From: CAVQRB01 sp963715055 | GTDB lineage: Bacteria; Pseudomonadota; Alphaproteobacteria; Rhodobacterales; Rhodobacteraceae | Length of the DNA: 64,000 bases | NCBI GenBank assembly: GCA_963715055.1 | Contig: CAVQRB010000018.1 | Coordinates: forward strand, 372,001-436,000 | Direction: 5' to 3' | Part shown: one piece after another, positions 1-8,097 of the stretch | Position numbering within the stretch: the first letter of the stretch is position 1 | Layout of the letters: each line of letters opens with the position of its first letter | Translations under genes and position numbers: made by a program | Notes under the pieces: model-generated | Databases searched by the model: none | What the model was told of the DNA's origin: nothing | The model's input: only the letters and a program-made list of their open reading frames with translations

Positions 1-384
1 CACAAGGTCGATCTGGGTGAAATCGCCGCTGCTGGAGAGGCGCAGGGAAGCCATATCCTCCACATGACGCGCCCTGACCGTCAGTGTCTTGCCTTTGGTG
101 TCCGACGGGTTCTGCGGTATTTCCGGAAACCGGTTCGAGAGCCGGTCCCGCAGGACCTGCCAGTCATCTTGCCCCGGAATGAGCTGGTAGAGCCTGATGG
201 CCGTTTCCGAAGCGTGCTGAAGATCCTCCTTCTGGAACAGGAAAGATACGCCGTCGCCCCGCACTTCGGGAGTTGTGCCAGTTTTCCATGTCGACTGGCG
301 GGTCGGGCGAGCAAGCCAGTAGAGACCAAGCAAGGTGCTCAGCCCTGCTGCGCCCAAAACGATTGCAAGCTCCCAGTACTGCAT
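1..384 (-). CDS. N-terminal part of a membrane-anchored protein, probably a DivL/PAS-type sensor kinase (partial)
   Basis: The minus strand is open from an ATG at 384 to the window edge, giving 128 residues and no stop. The protein starts MQYWELAIVLG and has one hydrophobic segment (about residues 5-25, ending near LYWLARP). A soluble region follows with no catalytic motif inside the window. A GAGGGG ribosome binding site lies about 14 bases upstream. The gene follows regB on the same strand after a 90-base gap that holds a CtrA box. From memory, Rhodobacteraceae often carry a PAS-domain histidine-kinase-like gene (DivL type) directly after regB, so this is the best guess. The name is inferred from context because the diagnostic domains lie outside the window. 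Confidence 0.5.
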   Translation of the reverse strand, partial: MQYWELAIVLGAAGLSTLLGLYWLARPTRQSTWKTGTTPEVRGDGVSFLFQKEDLQHASETAIRLYQLIPGQDDWQVLRDRLSNRFPEIPQNPSDTKGKTLTVRARHVEDMASLRLSSSGDFTQIDLV

Positions 385-436
385 GACCGCAGGGCCCCTC
401 AACCAACTCCGAAACAATGACTATTGGCAAGTTTGG

Positions 437-451
437 TTAATTCGGGGTTAA
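437..451 (-). promoter_or_regulatory. CtrA box (TTAA-N7-TTAA)
   Basis: TTAA at 437-440 and TTAA at 448-451 are separated by exactly seven bases. Read on the minus strand this is TTAACCCCGAATTAA, which matches the full CtrA-binding consensus of alphaproteobacteria. It lies 53 bases upstream of the start at 384 in a short AT-rich spacer. Binding is inferred from the motif alone. Confidence 0.6.
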
Positions 452-474
452 TTATTTGCGCCAATTCAGCGGCG

Positions 475-1863
475 TCACGCAGAAATCGGATGGTTCAGAC
501 CGATGGGGGACTGCGAAGACCGGTCGCCCGCGTCCACCCGGTAGCGATGCCAGCTCACACCGACGATCGCTCCCGGACCATCTTCGCGTATGCTGCCCTC
601 CGACGGGCGATCGAGTCCATTGGCGAAACTCAGTTCCGCGCCGGACCGCTCGAGAAGCGTCTTGGCGATGAAGAGCCCGAGGCCCATGCCTTCATACGCC
701 GGCCGAGCGGCGCTGCTCGCGGGCGTGCGCCGGTTGCGCATGAAGGGATCGCCGATGCGACCGAGAAGATGCGTCGGGAACCCCTCGCCGTCATCGATGA
801 TGCGCAGGGAAATGCGGTCGTCGGTCCACTCCGCCTCGACCAGAACCTCTGCCCGTGCGAAATCCACCGCATTCTGGATCAGGTTGCGCAGGCCATGGAT
901 GATTTCCGGCTTGCGGTAGATCAGCGGCTGTTCGGTGGGATCGCCAAGGGCTTCGAAATGGATCTTCTTGCCGCGGTCCTTGTGAGGCTCGGCGGCCTCC
1001 TCCAGAACGCTCATCAGGGGCGCCTGGCGCATGTGCAGGTCGTTCTTGCCGGCGCGGCCCATGTCGCGCAAGATATCGCGGCAGCGATCCGCCTGCTCGC
1101 GGATGAGTGCTGCATCCTCGCGCAGTTCTGGATGGTTCGCCAACTCGTCATAAAGCTCGCCGCTGGCGAGTTTTATGGTTGCCAGCGGCGTCCCGAGTTC
1201 ATGCGCGGCAGCGGCCACGACACCGCCCAGATCCGTCAGCTTCTGCTCGCGTGCCAGTGCCATCTGCGTGGCGGCGAGCGCATCGGTCATCGAATTGATC
1301 TCCGAGGTCACGCGCACTGAATAGAGACTGATAAAGACAATCGCGATGATCATCGCGATCCAGGTCCCGAAGACGAAGACATCGGCAATCTCCAGAATGA
1401 ACCCCATGTTGGTGCGCAGCGGATAATGGAACTGCGACAGCAGCGTGACCATGAGGATGGCCGTCCCGCCCAGGACAACCGTGGAGCGCAGCGACAGCAC
1501 CGCCGCTGAGATCGTCACGGGACCGAGGATCAGAAGCGCGAAGGGATTGTGCAGACCACCTGTCAGAAACAGCAGGAAACCGAGTTGCAGCAGATCGAAC
1601 ATCACCATCAGAAGGTTCTCGGTCTCGCTCAGGCGCTTGTTCTCCGGAAACACGAACATGGCGACCAGATTGGCGATCACCGAAGCCCCGATTGCGAGGT
1701 AACACAGGCCGAGATCGAGCCGCAGGTCGAAGAAATACTGCGCGACGGTGATCGCCATCAACTGACCTGCAATCGCGATCCAGCGCAGCCAGATCATCGT
1801 GCGCAGCCGGATCCAGTTGGCTCGGGTATGGCCGCTGAAGGTCTTGAGATCGGGGTCGGCCAT
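475..1863 (-). CDS. regB: Redox-responsive sensor histidine kinase RegB/PrrB
   Basis: Membrane sensor kinase of 462 residues that phosphorylates RegA according to respiratory redox state. The first 185 residues hold about six membrane segments. They include GGLHNPF (102-108), the conserved quinone-sensing loop of the RegB family. The H-box is AAAAHELGTPLATIKL with His221. A cysteine in QADRCRDILR (Cys261) matches the redox-active cysteine described in Rhodobacter RegB. The catalytic domain shows NLIQNAVDFA (N box), DDGEGF and GMGLGLFIAK (G boxes). ATG at 1863 was chosen over an in-frame GTG three codons upstream. The gene is divergent from senC-regA, the classical arrangement. Function is secure from motifs and context. 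Confidence 0.96.
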   Translation of the reverse strand: MADPDLKTFSGHTRANWIRLRTMIWLRWIAIAGQLMAITVAQYFFDLRLDLGLCYLAIGASVIANLVAMFVFPENKRLSETENLLMVMFDLLQLGFLLFLTGGLHNPFALLILGPVTISAAVLSLRSTVVLGGTAILMVTLLSQFHYPLRTNMGFILEIADVFVFGTWIAMIIAIVFISLYSVRVTSEINSMTDALAATQMALAREQKLTDLGGVVAAAAHELGTPLATIKLASGELYDELANHPELREDAALIREQADRCRDILRDMGRAGKNDLHMRQAPLMSVLEEAAEPHKDRGKKIHFEALGDPTEQPLIYRKPEIIHGLRNLIQNAVDFARAEVLVEAEWTDDRISLRIIDDGEGFPTHLLGRIGDPFMRNRRTPASSAARPAYEGMGLGLFIAKTLLERSGAELSFANGLDRPSEGSIREDGPGAIVGVSWHRYRVDAGDRSSQSPIGLNHPISA

Positions 1864-1954
1864 CTCTCTCACTGCTTGTTGACTTGCGCTCGGTGAGCAG
1901 AACGTTAGGACTGCAACCCAGAAGGATCAACCAAAACGCATGTGAGGACAGGAT

Positions 1955-2575
1955 ATGAACGGCAAACTCATCGCACCCCTTGCCGCGACGGCGGTTGCGG
2001 CGATCGTTGCGGGGACCTGGTTTGCGACCCGCAGTGCCGACGACGATCAATTCGCGCAATGCCGCGCCAGCCAGATCGCCGGGGGCACCGATACCATCGG
2101 CGGCCCCTTCGAACTGATCAATGCCGCAGGCGAGACGGTGACGGACAGGGATGTCATCACCGAGCCTTCGATCCTCTATTTCGGCTACACTTTCTGCCCG
2201 GATGTCTGCCCCCTCGATACCGCGCGCAACGCGGAGGCGGTCGATCTGCTGGCGGAGCGGGGTCTCTCGGTCACGCCGATCTTCATCTCGGTCGACCCCG
2301 AGCGTGACACGCCGGAAGTTGTCGGCGATTTCGCTGCGAACCTGCATGAGCGGATGATCGGCCTGACCGGGACGCCGGAGCAGGTGAAGGCGGCAAGTGC
2401 AGCCTACCGCACCTACTACAAGGCGCAGGACAGCGGCGACGAGTATTACCTCGTCGACCACTCGACCTTCAGCTATCTTGTCCTGCCAGATCAGGGTTTC
2501 GTCGAGTTTTTCCGCCGTGAGACGAGCCCGGAAGAAATGGCAGATGCGGTCGCCTGCTTCATCGACAAGGCCTGA
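1955..2575 (+). CDS. senC: SCO1/SenC copper chaperone family protein
   Basis: Periplasm-facing protein of 206 residues with an N-terminal membrane anchor (about residues 5-25). The thioredoxin-like domain carries the SCO metal site: CPDVC (Cys81, Cys85) and a distal histidine in LVDHSTF (His169). SCO proteins deliver copper to the CuA/CuB centres of cytochrome oxidases. In Rhodobacter, SenC/PrrC also affects signalling through RegB/RegA. It sits between regB (divergent) and regA (same strand, 95 bases downstream), so it is part of the reg locus. A GAGGACAGGAT ribosome binding region precedes the ATG. Confidence 0.95.
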   Translation: MNGKLIAPLAATAVAAIVAGTWFATRSADDDQFAQCRASQIAGGTDTIGGPFELINAAGETVTDRDVITEPSILYFGYTFCPDVCPLDTARNAEAVDLLAERGLSVTPIFISVDPERDTPEVVGDFAANLHERMIGLTGTPEQVKAASAAYRTYYKAQDSGDEYYLVDHSTFSYLVLPDQGFVEFFRRETSPEEMADAVACFIDKA

Positions 2576-2597
2576 ACACGCCCGAATAAACATCACC

Positions 2598-2631
2598 TTC
2601 GTTTGACGAACCCCGCCCAGCGCCTCATATA
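2598..2631 (+). promoter_or_regulatory. Probable sigma70-type promoter of regA with a dyad over the -35 box
   Basis: TTGACG (2603-2608) and CATATA (2626-2631) are separated by 17 bases, which would start transcription about 30 bases before the regA ATG. A perfect inverted repeat, TTCGT-TTG-ACGAA (2598-2610), overlaps the -35 box and could be an operator. It does not match the RegA site consensus I know. If real, regA can be transcribed separately from senC. Confidence 0.4.
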
Positions 2632-2670
2632 CAGGCACAGTGTCAAACTGAACGCGCAGGGAAAGCCCGT

Positions 2671-3225
2671 ATGTCGGAGATGATGGACCTCGATCTTGGC
2701 GAAGACAAAAGCCTGCTGTTGCTCGACGACGACGAGCCCTTTCTGCGCAGGTTGGCAAAAGCCATGGAGAAACGCGGTTTCGAGGTCGAGACCGCCGGTT
2801 CCGTCGCGGCGGGACGTGCGATCGCAACCGCCCGTCCGCCAGCCTTTGCAGTTGTCGATCTGCGGCTCGAGGATGGCAACGGGCTCGATGTCGTGGAAGT
2901 GCTGCGCGAGCGCCGTCCGGATGTGCGCGTGGTGGTGCTCACGGGATACGGTGCTATTGCCACGGCTGTCGCCGCAGTGAAGATCGGGGCTGTGGATTAT
3001 CTGTCGAAACCGGCCGATGCCGCGGATATCGTGAATGCACTGCTGGCGCGTGGCGAAGACCTGCCGCCGCCGCCCGAGAACCCGATGAGCGCGGATCGCG
3101 TGCGTTGGGAGCACATCCAGCGGGTCTTCGAGCTTTGCGACCGCAATGTGAGCGAGACCGCGCGCCGCCTCAACATGCACCGCAGGACCTTGCAGCGCAT
3201 CCTCGCGAAGCGATCGCCGCGCTGA
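2671..3225 (+). CDS. regA: Response regulator RegA/PrrA (ActR family)
   Basis: Global redox response regulator of 184 residues, the partner of RegB. The receiver domain (about 13-128) has the acidic pocket LLLDDDEPF, phospho-acceptor Asp63 in VVDLRLEDG, a conserved Thr in VVLTGYG and Lys in YLSKPAD. A proline-rich linker (PPPPENP) follows. The C-terminal Fis-type helix-turn-helix ends NVSETARRLNMHRRTLQRIL, a hallmark of this family. It activates or represses respiration, carbon fixation, nitrogen fixation and, where present, photosynthesis genes. It ends seven bases before the converging GNAT pseudogene. hvrA, which accompanies this locus in Rhodobacter capsulatus, is not seen between regA and ahcY. 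Confidence 0.97.
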   Translation: MSEMMDLDLGEDKSLLLLDDDEPFLRRLAKAMEKRGFEVETAGSVAAGRAIATARPPAFAVVDLRLEDGNGLDVVEVLRERRPDVRVVVLTGYGAIATAVAAVKIGAVDYLSKPADAADIVNALLARGEDLPPPPENPMSADRVRWEHIQRVFELCDRNVSETARRLNMHRRTLQRILAKRSPR

Positions 3226-3232
3226 ACCGGCG

Positions 3233-3719
3233 TCAGATGTCGTAGCGTTTGCTCACCTTGTCCACGATAAGACCCGAGTCGAGGCGAACGCCCTGATCGA
3301 AATGCCAGTCCCGGAAGCCCCTGCTCTGGTAATAGGTAAGACCACCTTCGTTGTCCGCCCGAATGGTGGCATTGATCCAGACATACCCGAGACGCCTTGG
3401 CGGCCTTCTCCGTGGCCGTGAAAAGGGCGGAGCCGATACCAATACCGGTTTGCCCGATCCGGACGAAGGTCGCGATATCGACAGCTTCCGGCGGAAGATC
3501 GGGATGCGGCGCAATCCATTGAAACCCCACGACCTGGTCGGCGCCGTCGAGCGCCACATGCCAGGCGGAGCGTTCGGGAGCTTCAGCCATCCACTCCTGC
3601 AGGTCTTCGGCCCGAACCGGTCGGGTCAAGGCCGTGGTCCCGCCCTTTCCGATGATGTCATTCAGAAGCCGGGCCATCGAACCTGAATCGAAGCGCATGG
3701 CGGGTCTGACCTGCGTCAC
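3233..3719 (-). pseudogene. GNAT N-acetyltransferase, disrupted by a one-base frameshift
   Basis: Two overlapping minus-strand frames together make one GNAT protein of about 161 residues. The upstream frame runs from GTG at 3719 and contains VRIGQTGIGIGSALF, the acetyl-CoA binding loop, through EKAAKA. The downstream frame continues LGYVWINATIRADNEG and YYQSRGF to the stop at 3233, a typical GNAT C-terminus. Dropping the base at 3392 joins them cleanly as AAKA-LGYVW. So the gene carries a +1 insertion, or the sequence has an error there. The GTG start overlaps the stop of the HD gene by four bases (GTGA). Substrate is unknown. Confidence 0.75.
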
Positions 3720-4303
3720 GGCATCCTCCGCAACAAATCCGCATGACGCGCCGTGAAGGCGTTTCGGGTCTCCACAGGTGGGCGGAGCACGATGGATTGC
3801 CCGTCGATCAGCTTGTCATCCGGTTTTCCGAAGTATTTGTCGGCCTCGGCCCGCGTGAACCCGGCGATCTGCGTGGCCTCCAGCCAGGCACTGATCCGAT
3901 CGGCCTTCTTGATCTTCTTCTTGATTGCCATCGGCAGGACCCCGGGCAACCCGAAGCGGATGTGTATCGCGGCGCTCAGCCTCTCATCCAGCAGGCCATA
4001 GCCCGGCCCGACCGCCGCCTTCACAGGGGAAATCATGTCTCCGATCACGTATTCCGGTGCATCGTGGAGCAAGGCGGCAAGACGCCATTTCGCGGGTGCA
4101 TCGGGCATGATATGTCCGAAAAGCGTCTCTACCAGAAGCGAATGCTCGGCAACCGAATAGGCATGATCGCCGGAAGTCTGGCCATTCCAGCGCGCGACGA
4201 AAGCGAGGCCATGGGCAATATCCTCGATCTCGATGTCCATCGGGGTTGGGTCCAGCAGGTCCAGACGCCGGCCCGAGAGCATTCTTTGCCACGCGCGTTT
4301 CAC
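3716..4303 (-). CDS. HD-domain hydrolase, YfbR-like
   Basis: Protein of 195 residues with HD-superfamily metal-binding features. These are SGDHAYSVAEHSLLV (first His and HxxE-like helix), LAALLHDAPEYVIGDM (the HD pair) and a later Asp in KKADRISAWLEA. The layout resembles YfbR-type 5'-nucleotidases and related hydrolases, so a nucleotide or nucleoside phosphate substrate is possible but unproven. It begins with GTG at 4303, overlapping the stop of the GT8 gene by four bases. It ends overlapping the GNAT start in the same way, so the three genes are translationally coupled in one operon. Confidence 0.8.
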   Translation of the reverse strand: MKRAWQRMLSGRRLDLLDPTPMDIEIEDIAHGLAFVARWNGQTSGDHAYSVAEHSLLVETLFGHIMPDAPAKWRLAALLHDAPEYVIGDMISPVKAAVGPGYGLLDERLSAAIHIRFGLPGVLPMAIKKKIKKADRISAWLEATQIAGFTRAEADKYFGKPDDKLIDGQSIVLRPPVETRNAFTARHADLLRRMP

Positions 4304-5274
4304 AGGTGAACCGTGAGATCGTCCGGAAAGCGCGCCAGATAGCGTGCGATCTTGCGACGGGTCAGCAGATGTTTGATGAGCATCTTCGTCATCTTCAGGC
4401 TGTCAGGTGCTAGCCTCGGCATGACCAGCGACTCAAGCTGGTGGCGGGGAAAATGGGTGGCGATGAAACGTGCGTAGGAGCGGTGAAAGCGTGGCTCAAA
4501 TTGCGCATCACGGTCTTTCCACGGTTTCGCCGGCCCGATGAAATGCAGCAGATGTGGGCTGACCAGCGTCGAAAACAGCCGCGCCGACCATGAAAACTGC
4601 CAGTTCCACATCGGGCTCAATTCCGCCCAGTCGCCTTGCAAAACCGCATTGTAGAGGTTTTGGTCGTGGCGAGTTAGTTCGGCGCTGCGTGCGCGACCGA
4701 AGTCGATGCAGCGCTGCATCAGCTTTTGCTCATTATAGGCCTTCACATCCATCAGCATGACACCGGCATTGAAATAGGCAGATGCGGGAACGCCCTTGAT
4801 TTTGTTGCGCGCGTTCTGCCGTGTGGGTGAGCGCCACTGGATGTGATCTCGCACCGCCGCCACGCAATGCGGGGCTATGTCCACATCCATGAGTGCGCTG
4901 AAGTCGCCGCCTTGGACGAAGATATCAGAATCGAGATAGAGTAACCGGTCATATTCCGTAGCGAAAGCGGCCGGCAAGGCAATTCGCAAATAGACATCGT
5001 GGGATCGTCCCTCGTCCAGACGCAAGCCTTTGAAACTATTGCCCACATCTACGTGACATTGCCTGATGCCGAGAGGGCTGAGACTATCGGGTAACCGGAT
5101 GACCTCTTCACCAAAACACAGGCAGATGTCGAAGTCGCGCGTCTTTGTCCCAGCGCAGATTTCTGTGGCGGCATGGAGGGCGAAAGGCAGATAATTGTTG
5201 TCGCAGCAAAAGACAATCGCCTTGCGGAAGCGGGCCGGCTTGTCCGCCGTCAACCGGATAACTTGGGAGTGCAT
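4300..5274 (-). CDS. Glycosyltransferase family 8 protein
   Basis: Protein of 324 residues with the GT8 signature. A nucleotide-sugar binding N-terminus is followed by the metal-binding DxD motif in LLYLDSDIFV, the substrate region YFNAGVMLMDV, and the distal metal-binding histidine in HFIGPAKPW. GT8 enzymes are retaining and transfer galactose or glucose, for example to lipopolysaccharide core. The acceptor here is unknown. The start at 5274 was chosen because GGAG sits six bases upstream; an ATG five codons earlier has no such site. It is the first gene of the GT8-HD-GNAT operon. An HD hydrolase downstream does not by itself suggest a cell-wall pathway. Confidence 0.85.
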   Translation of the reverse strand: MHSQVIRLTADKPARFRKAIVFCCDNNYLPFALHAATEICAGTKTRDFDICLCFGEEVIRLPDSLSPLGIRQCHVDVGNSFKGLRLDEGRSHDVYLRIALPAAFATEYDRLLYLDSDIFVQGGDFSALMDVDIAPHCVAAVRDHIQWRSPTRQNARNKIKGVPASAYFNAGVMLMDVKAYNEQKLMQRCIDFGRARSAELTRHDQNLYNAVLQGDWAELSPMWNWQFSWSARLFSTLVSPHLLHFIGPAKPWKDRDAQFEPRFHRSYARFIATHFPRHQLESLVMPRLAPDSLKMTKMLIKHLLTRRKIARYLARFPDDLTVHL

Positions 5275-5595
5275 CGATATCTCCGTCATACCTGCTGCAC
5301 TTTCTGGGACCTGACGCGTCTGCGAGGGGTGTCGGAAAGCTTGCGCCTATACTATTGCCAGAATTCAGAATTTTTTCCTGCTCAGCAATACCAGACTTTC
5401 CGATGAGCTCAAGTAGGACGTCTTGCAATCAGGTCTAACGAACCTCCATCCTCCGGGTGACGGATCGGGACCACCTGGGTCGGTCGCCAACCGGTATTCG
5501 GCTGGCCAGAATTCCTGCCTTTTCGGTCCAACGCATTGTCCGACCCGCGTTCGGGTGCTATCTGCGCATCAAACCGAATGGATAGGATCCCGAAC
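5275..5595. other. Gene-free divergent region between the GT8 operon and ahcY
   Basis: These 321 bases must hold the promoters of the minus-strand GT8 operon and of ahcY. I found no open frame with coding character. I also found no match to the SAH or SAM-SAH riboswitch motifs upstream of ahcY. The part next to the GT8 start (about 5330-5420) is clearly more AT-rich than the flanks. Confidence 0.5.
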
Positions 5596-6984
5596 ATGGC
5601 CAAAGACTATATCGTCAAAGACATCAAGCTTGCTGAATACGGTCGCAAGGAACTGAATATTGCCGAGACCGAAATGCCGGGGCTGATGGCGCTGCGCACG
5701 GAATATGGCGAGAGCAAGCCACTGAAAGGCGCGCGCATCGTGGGCTCGCTGCACATGACGATCCAGACAGCGGTGCTGATCGAGACGCTGGTCGAGCTTG
5801 GGGCGGATGTGCGCTGGGCATCCTGCAACATCTTCTCCACGCAGGATCACGCGGCGGCGGCGATTGCGGCGGGTGGGACGCCTGTCTTTGCGATCAAGGG
5901 TCAGACGCTGGAAGAGCACTGGGATTATCTCGACAAATCCTTCATGTTCCCGGATGGCCCAAACATGATCCTAGACGATGGCGGCGACGCGACGCTCTAC
6001 GTCCTGCTCGGCGCCCGCGCCGAAGCCGGTGAGGAAATCATCCCGGTTCCGACCTCCGAGGAAGAGGAGGTCATCAAGGCGCAGATCAAGAAGCGGATGG
6101 CGGCTTCCCCGGGCTGGTTCACCAAGACGCGCGACCAGATCAAGGGCGTCTCCGAAGAGACGACAACCGGCGTTCACCGCCTCTATGAGCTGGTCAAGCA
6201 GGGGCAATTGCCCTTCCCCGCGATCAACGTGAATGATTCCGTCACCAAGTCGAAGTTCGACAACAAATACGGTTGCAAGGAATCGCTGGTCGACGGCATC
6301 CGCCGCGCCACCGACACGATGATGGCCGGCAAGGTCGCGGTGGTGATGGGCTACGGCGACGTGGGCAAGGGCTCGGCTGCGTCCCTGCGCGGTGCGGGCG
6401 CGCGGGTGAAAGTCACGGAAGTCGATCCGATCTGCGCCCTGCAGGCGGCGATGGATGGCTATGAGGTCGTGCTGCTGGAGGATGTCGTCTCCACAGCGGA
6501 TATCTTCATCACTACCACGGGCAACAAGGACGTGATCCGCATCGAGCATATGCGCGAGATGAAGGACATGGCGATCGTCGGCAACATCGGGCACTTCGAC
6601 AACGAAATCCAGGTGGCGGCGCTTAAGAACCACAAGTGGACTAACATCAAGGAACAGGTGGACATGATCGAGATGCCGAACGGGCATCGGTTGATCCTCC
6701 TGTCCGAAGGGCGTCTGCTGAACCTGGGCAATGCGACCGGTCATCCGTCCTTCGTGATGTCGGCCTCCTTCACCAACCAGGTTCTGGCGCAGATCGAGCT
6801 GTGGCAGAACACCGATAAATACAAGAATGACGTCTACATCCTGCCCAAGCATCTCGATGAGAAAGTGGCGCGTCTGCACCTCGACCGGATCGGCGTGAAA
6901 CTGACGAAACTGGACCCTGTGCAAGCCGCCTACATCGGCGTGAAGCCGGAAGGTCCGTTCAAGCCGGAACACTACCGCTACTGA
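5596..6984 (+). CDS. ahcY: Adenosylhomocysteinase (S-adenosyl-L-homocysteine hydrolase)
   Basis: Cytosolic NAD-dependent enzyme of 462 residues. It splits S-adenosylhomocysteine into adenosine and homocysteine and so relieves product inhibition of methyltransferases. Seen motifs are SLHMTIQTAVLIETL and SCNIFSTQDHAAAAIA (substrate domain), the NAD fold VVMGYGDVGKGSAASLRGAG, and the C-terminal KPEGPFKPEHYRY that reaches the neighbouring subunit. The insert typical of bacterial and plant AhcY is present around residues 140-190. ATG at 5596 has AGGA eight bases upstream. Its proximity to the regB/regA locus repeats the order known from Rhodobacter capsulatus. A strong terminator follows. Confidence 0.98.
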   Translation: MAKDYIVKDIKLAEYGRKELNIAETEMPGLMALRTEYGESKPLKGARIVGSLHMTIQTAVLIETLVELGADVRWASCNIFSTQDHAAAAIAAGGTPVFAIKGQTLEEHWDYLDKSFMFPDGPNMILDDGGDATLYVLLGARAEAGEEIIPVPTSEEEEVIKAQIKKRMAASPGWFTKTRDQIKGVSEETTTGVHRLYELVKQGQLPFPAINVNDSVTKSKFDNKYGCKESLVDGIRRATDTMMAGKVAVVMGYGDVGKGSAASLRGAGARVKVTEVDPICALQAAMDGYEVVLLEDVVSTADIFITTTGNKDVIRIEHMREMKDMAIVGNIGHFDNEIQVAALKNHKWTNIKEQVDMIEMPNGHRLILLSEGRLLNLGNATGHPSFVMSASFTNQVLAQIELWQNTDKYKNDVYILPKHLDEKVARLHLDRIGVKLTKLDPVQAAYIGVKPEGPFKPEHYRY

Positions 6985-7002
6985 GGCACCAAGTTGAAGA
7001 AC

Positions 7003-7036
7003 AAGGCCTGCCGTTGAAATGCGGCAGGCCTTTTTT
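7003..7036 (+). terminator. Rho-independent terminator of ahcY
   Basis: An 11-bp perfect stem, AAGGCCTGCCG (7003-7013) paired with CGGCAGGCCTT, is followed by a run of T. It sits 19 bases after the ahcY stop. The minus-strand reading lacks a T run, so it mainly serves ahcY. Confidence 0.9.
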
Positions 7037-7045
7037 CTTTGCTGA

Positions 7046-7471
7046 TCAGGCTTGCGGGATGCGCAGGACCTGCCCCGGGTAGATCTTGTCGGGGTGCTTG
7101 AGCATCGGCTTGTTCGCCTCGAAGATTTCGTTGTAGCGGTTGCCGTCCCCCAGAGCCTTCTTGGAAATCGCCCAGAGCGTGTCGCCCTTTTCCACTGTAT
7201 GGAAATGCGGCTCGATTTCCGTCTCCGCCTCGACCGCGGCGACGCCCTTGACGTTGCCCACGGCGAGGATGATCTTCTCCCGCTCTTCCGGTGTCAGGTC
7301 GCCTCCCGATACGGTCACCTTGTCACCCGAAACCGAAAGCTGTGCCCCTTTCTTGTCGAGACCGATCTTCTCGACTTCCTTCTCGAGTTCCGCCTCGGGC
7401 GGTGCTTCGCTGGCGTCGGCGCTGCCGACCAGCGATGCGCCGGCGGATTTGATGAAATTCCAAAGCCCCAT
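7046..7471 (-). CDS. BON-LysM domain protein (YgaU/Kbp-like)
   Basis: Protein of 141 residues beginning MGLWNFIKSAG. A BON-like domain (about 45-90, with VTVSGGDLTPEEREKIILAVGNV and VAAVEAE) is followed by a C-terminal LysM (about 95-141, HTVEKGDTLWAISKKALGD to PGQVLRIP). This is the architecture of E. coli YgaU/Kbp, a small potassium-binding protein. LysM suggests contact with peptidoglycan, but no signal peptide is visible, so a cytoplasmic role like that of Kbp is equally likely. The start is fixed by AAGGAGG five to six bases upstream. It converges on ahcY. Confidence 0.85.
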   Translation of the reverse strand: MGLWNFIKSAGASLVGSADASEAPPEAELEKEVEKIGLDKKGAQLSVSGDKVTVSGGDLTPEEREKIILAVGNVKGVAAVEAETEIEPHFHTVEKGDTLWAISKKALGDGNRYNEIFEANKPMLKHPDKIYPGQVLRIPQA

Positions 7472-7646
7472 GAGTTCCTCCTTGAGTAATCTGTCCACAC
7501 TGAACCACGAATGAGCGGAAAAAACCTAGGGGAAACCGCGGGGCTTATTTCCCTTTGTGATCTAGCGATTTCTTTATTACGTTTTCACAAGTCCGGTTCC
7601 GGGCGTAAATGACGGCACAAGTCCGTCGGTTGATTGGGAGAAGACG

Positions 7647-7988
7647 ATGGGAAAACGGGACGATTTGATCGCGCAATATGCCGAAGATCTGAAAAGCAAG
7701 TGCGGTATGACGCCGGATATGGATTTGCTTAAAAAGGTGACAATTGCCTGCGGGCCTTCGATCTACGATGCCGATGCCTGTACGGTTGCCGCCTCTCAGG
7801 CCTCGGAGCTTGAAACGGTCAAGAACAACTTCCTGATCAAGAAGCTCGGGCTCGCCGATGGACCGCATCTGATGGAAGGGATCAACAAGGCGATCGAGAC
7901 CTACGGAAAATCGGAGCGCAACAAGTACCGTGCCGTGTTCTATTACCTTCTGACCAAACATTTCGGCAAGGACTCCGTCTACGGCTGA
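7647..7988 (+). CDS. DUF2853 family protein
   Basis: Small soluble protein of 113 residues beginning MGKRDDLIAQYAEDL, predicted to be mostly helical. Recognisable family features are KCGMTPDMDLLKKVTIACGPSIYDADA and the C-terminal YRAVFYYLLTKHFGK. The function of DUF2853 is not known. It is preceded by GGGAGAAG seven bases before the ATG and followed by its own terminator, so it is probably monocistronic. Confidence 0.85.
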   Translation: MGKRDDLIAQYAEDLKSKCGMTPDMDLLKKVTIACGPSIYDADACTVAASQASELETVKNNFLIKKLGLADGPHLMEGINKAIETYGKSERNKYRAVFYYLLTKHFGKDSVYG

Positions 7989-8008
7989 TGTCGCGCACTA
8001 TGTGTGCG

Positions 8009-8045
8009 GAAGCGCCTTCGTGGTTACGAGGGCGTTTCTTTTTTT
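8009..8045 (+). terminator. Terminator of the DUF2853 gene
   Basis: GAAGCGCCTTCGT (8009-8021) pairs with ACGAGGGCGTTTC (8026-8038) around a GGTT loop, using two G-T pairs. Seven or more T follow. It lies 20 bases past the DUF2853 stop. Confidence 0.85.
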
Positions 8046-8097
8046 GATAGCATTCAAACTATTGATTGATTGAGCTTTTTGAGCGTATCGGCTACGA

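Noticed and set aside
5430..5595. SAH or SAM-SAH riboswitch upstream of ahcY
   Set aside because: The expected conserved core was not found in the leader, only short GC-rich dyads.
5971..6972. Minus-strand frame of 333 codons
   Set aside because: It is the antisense of ahcY, whose identity is certain.
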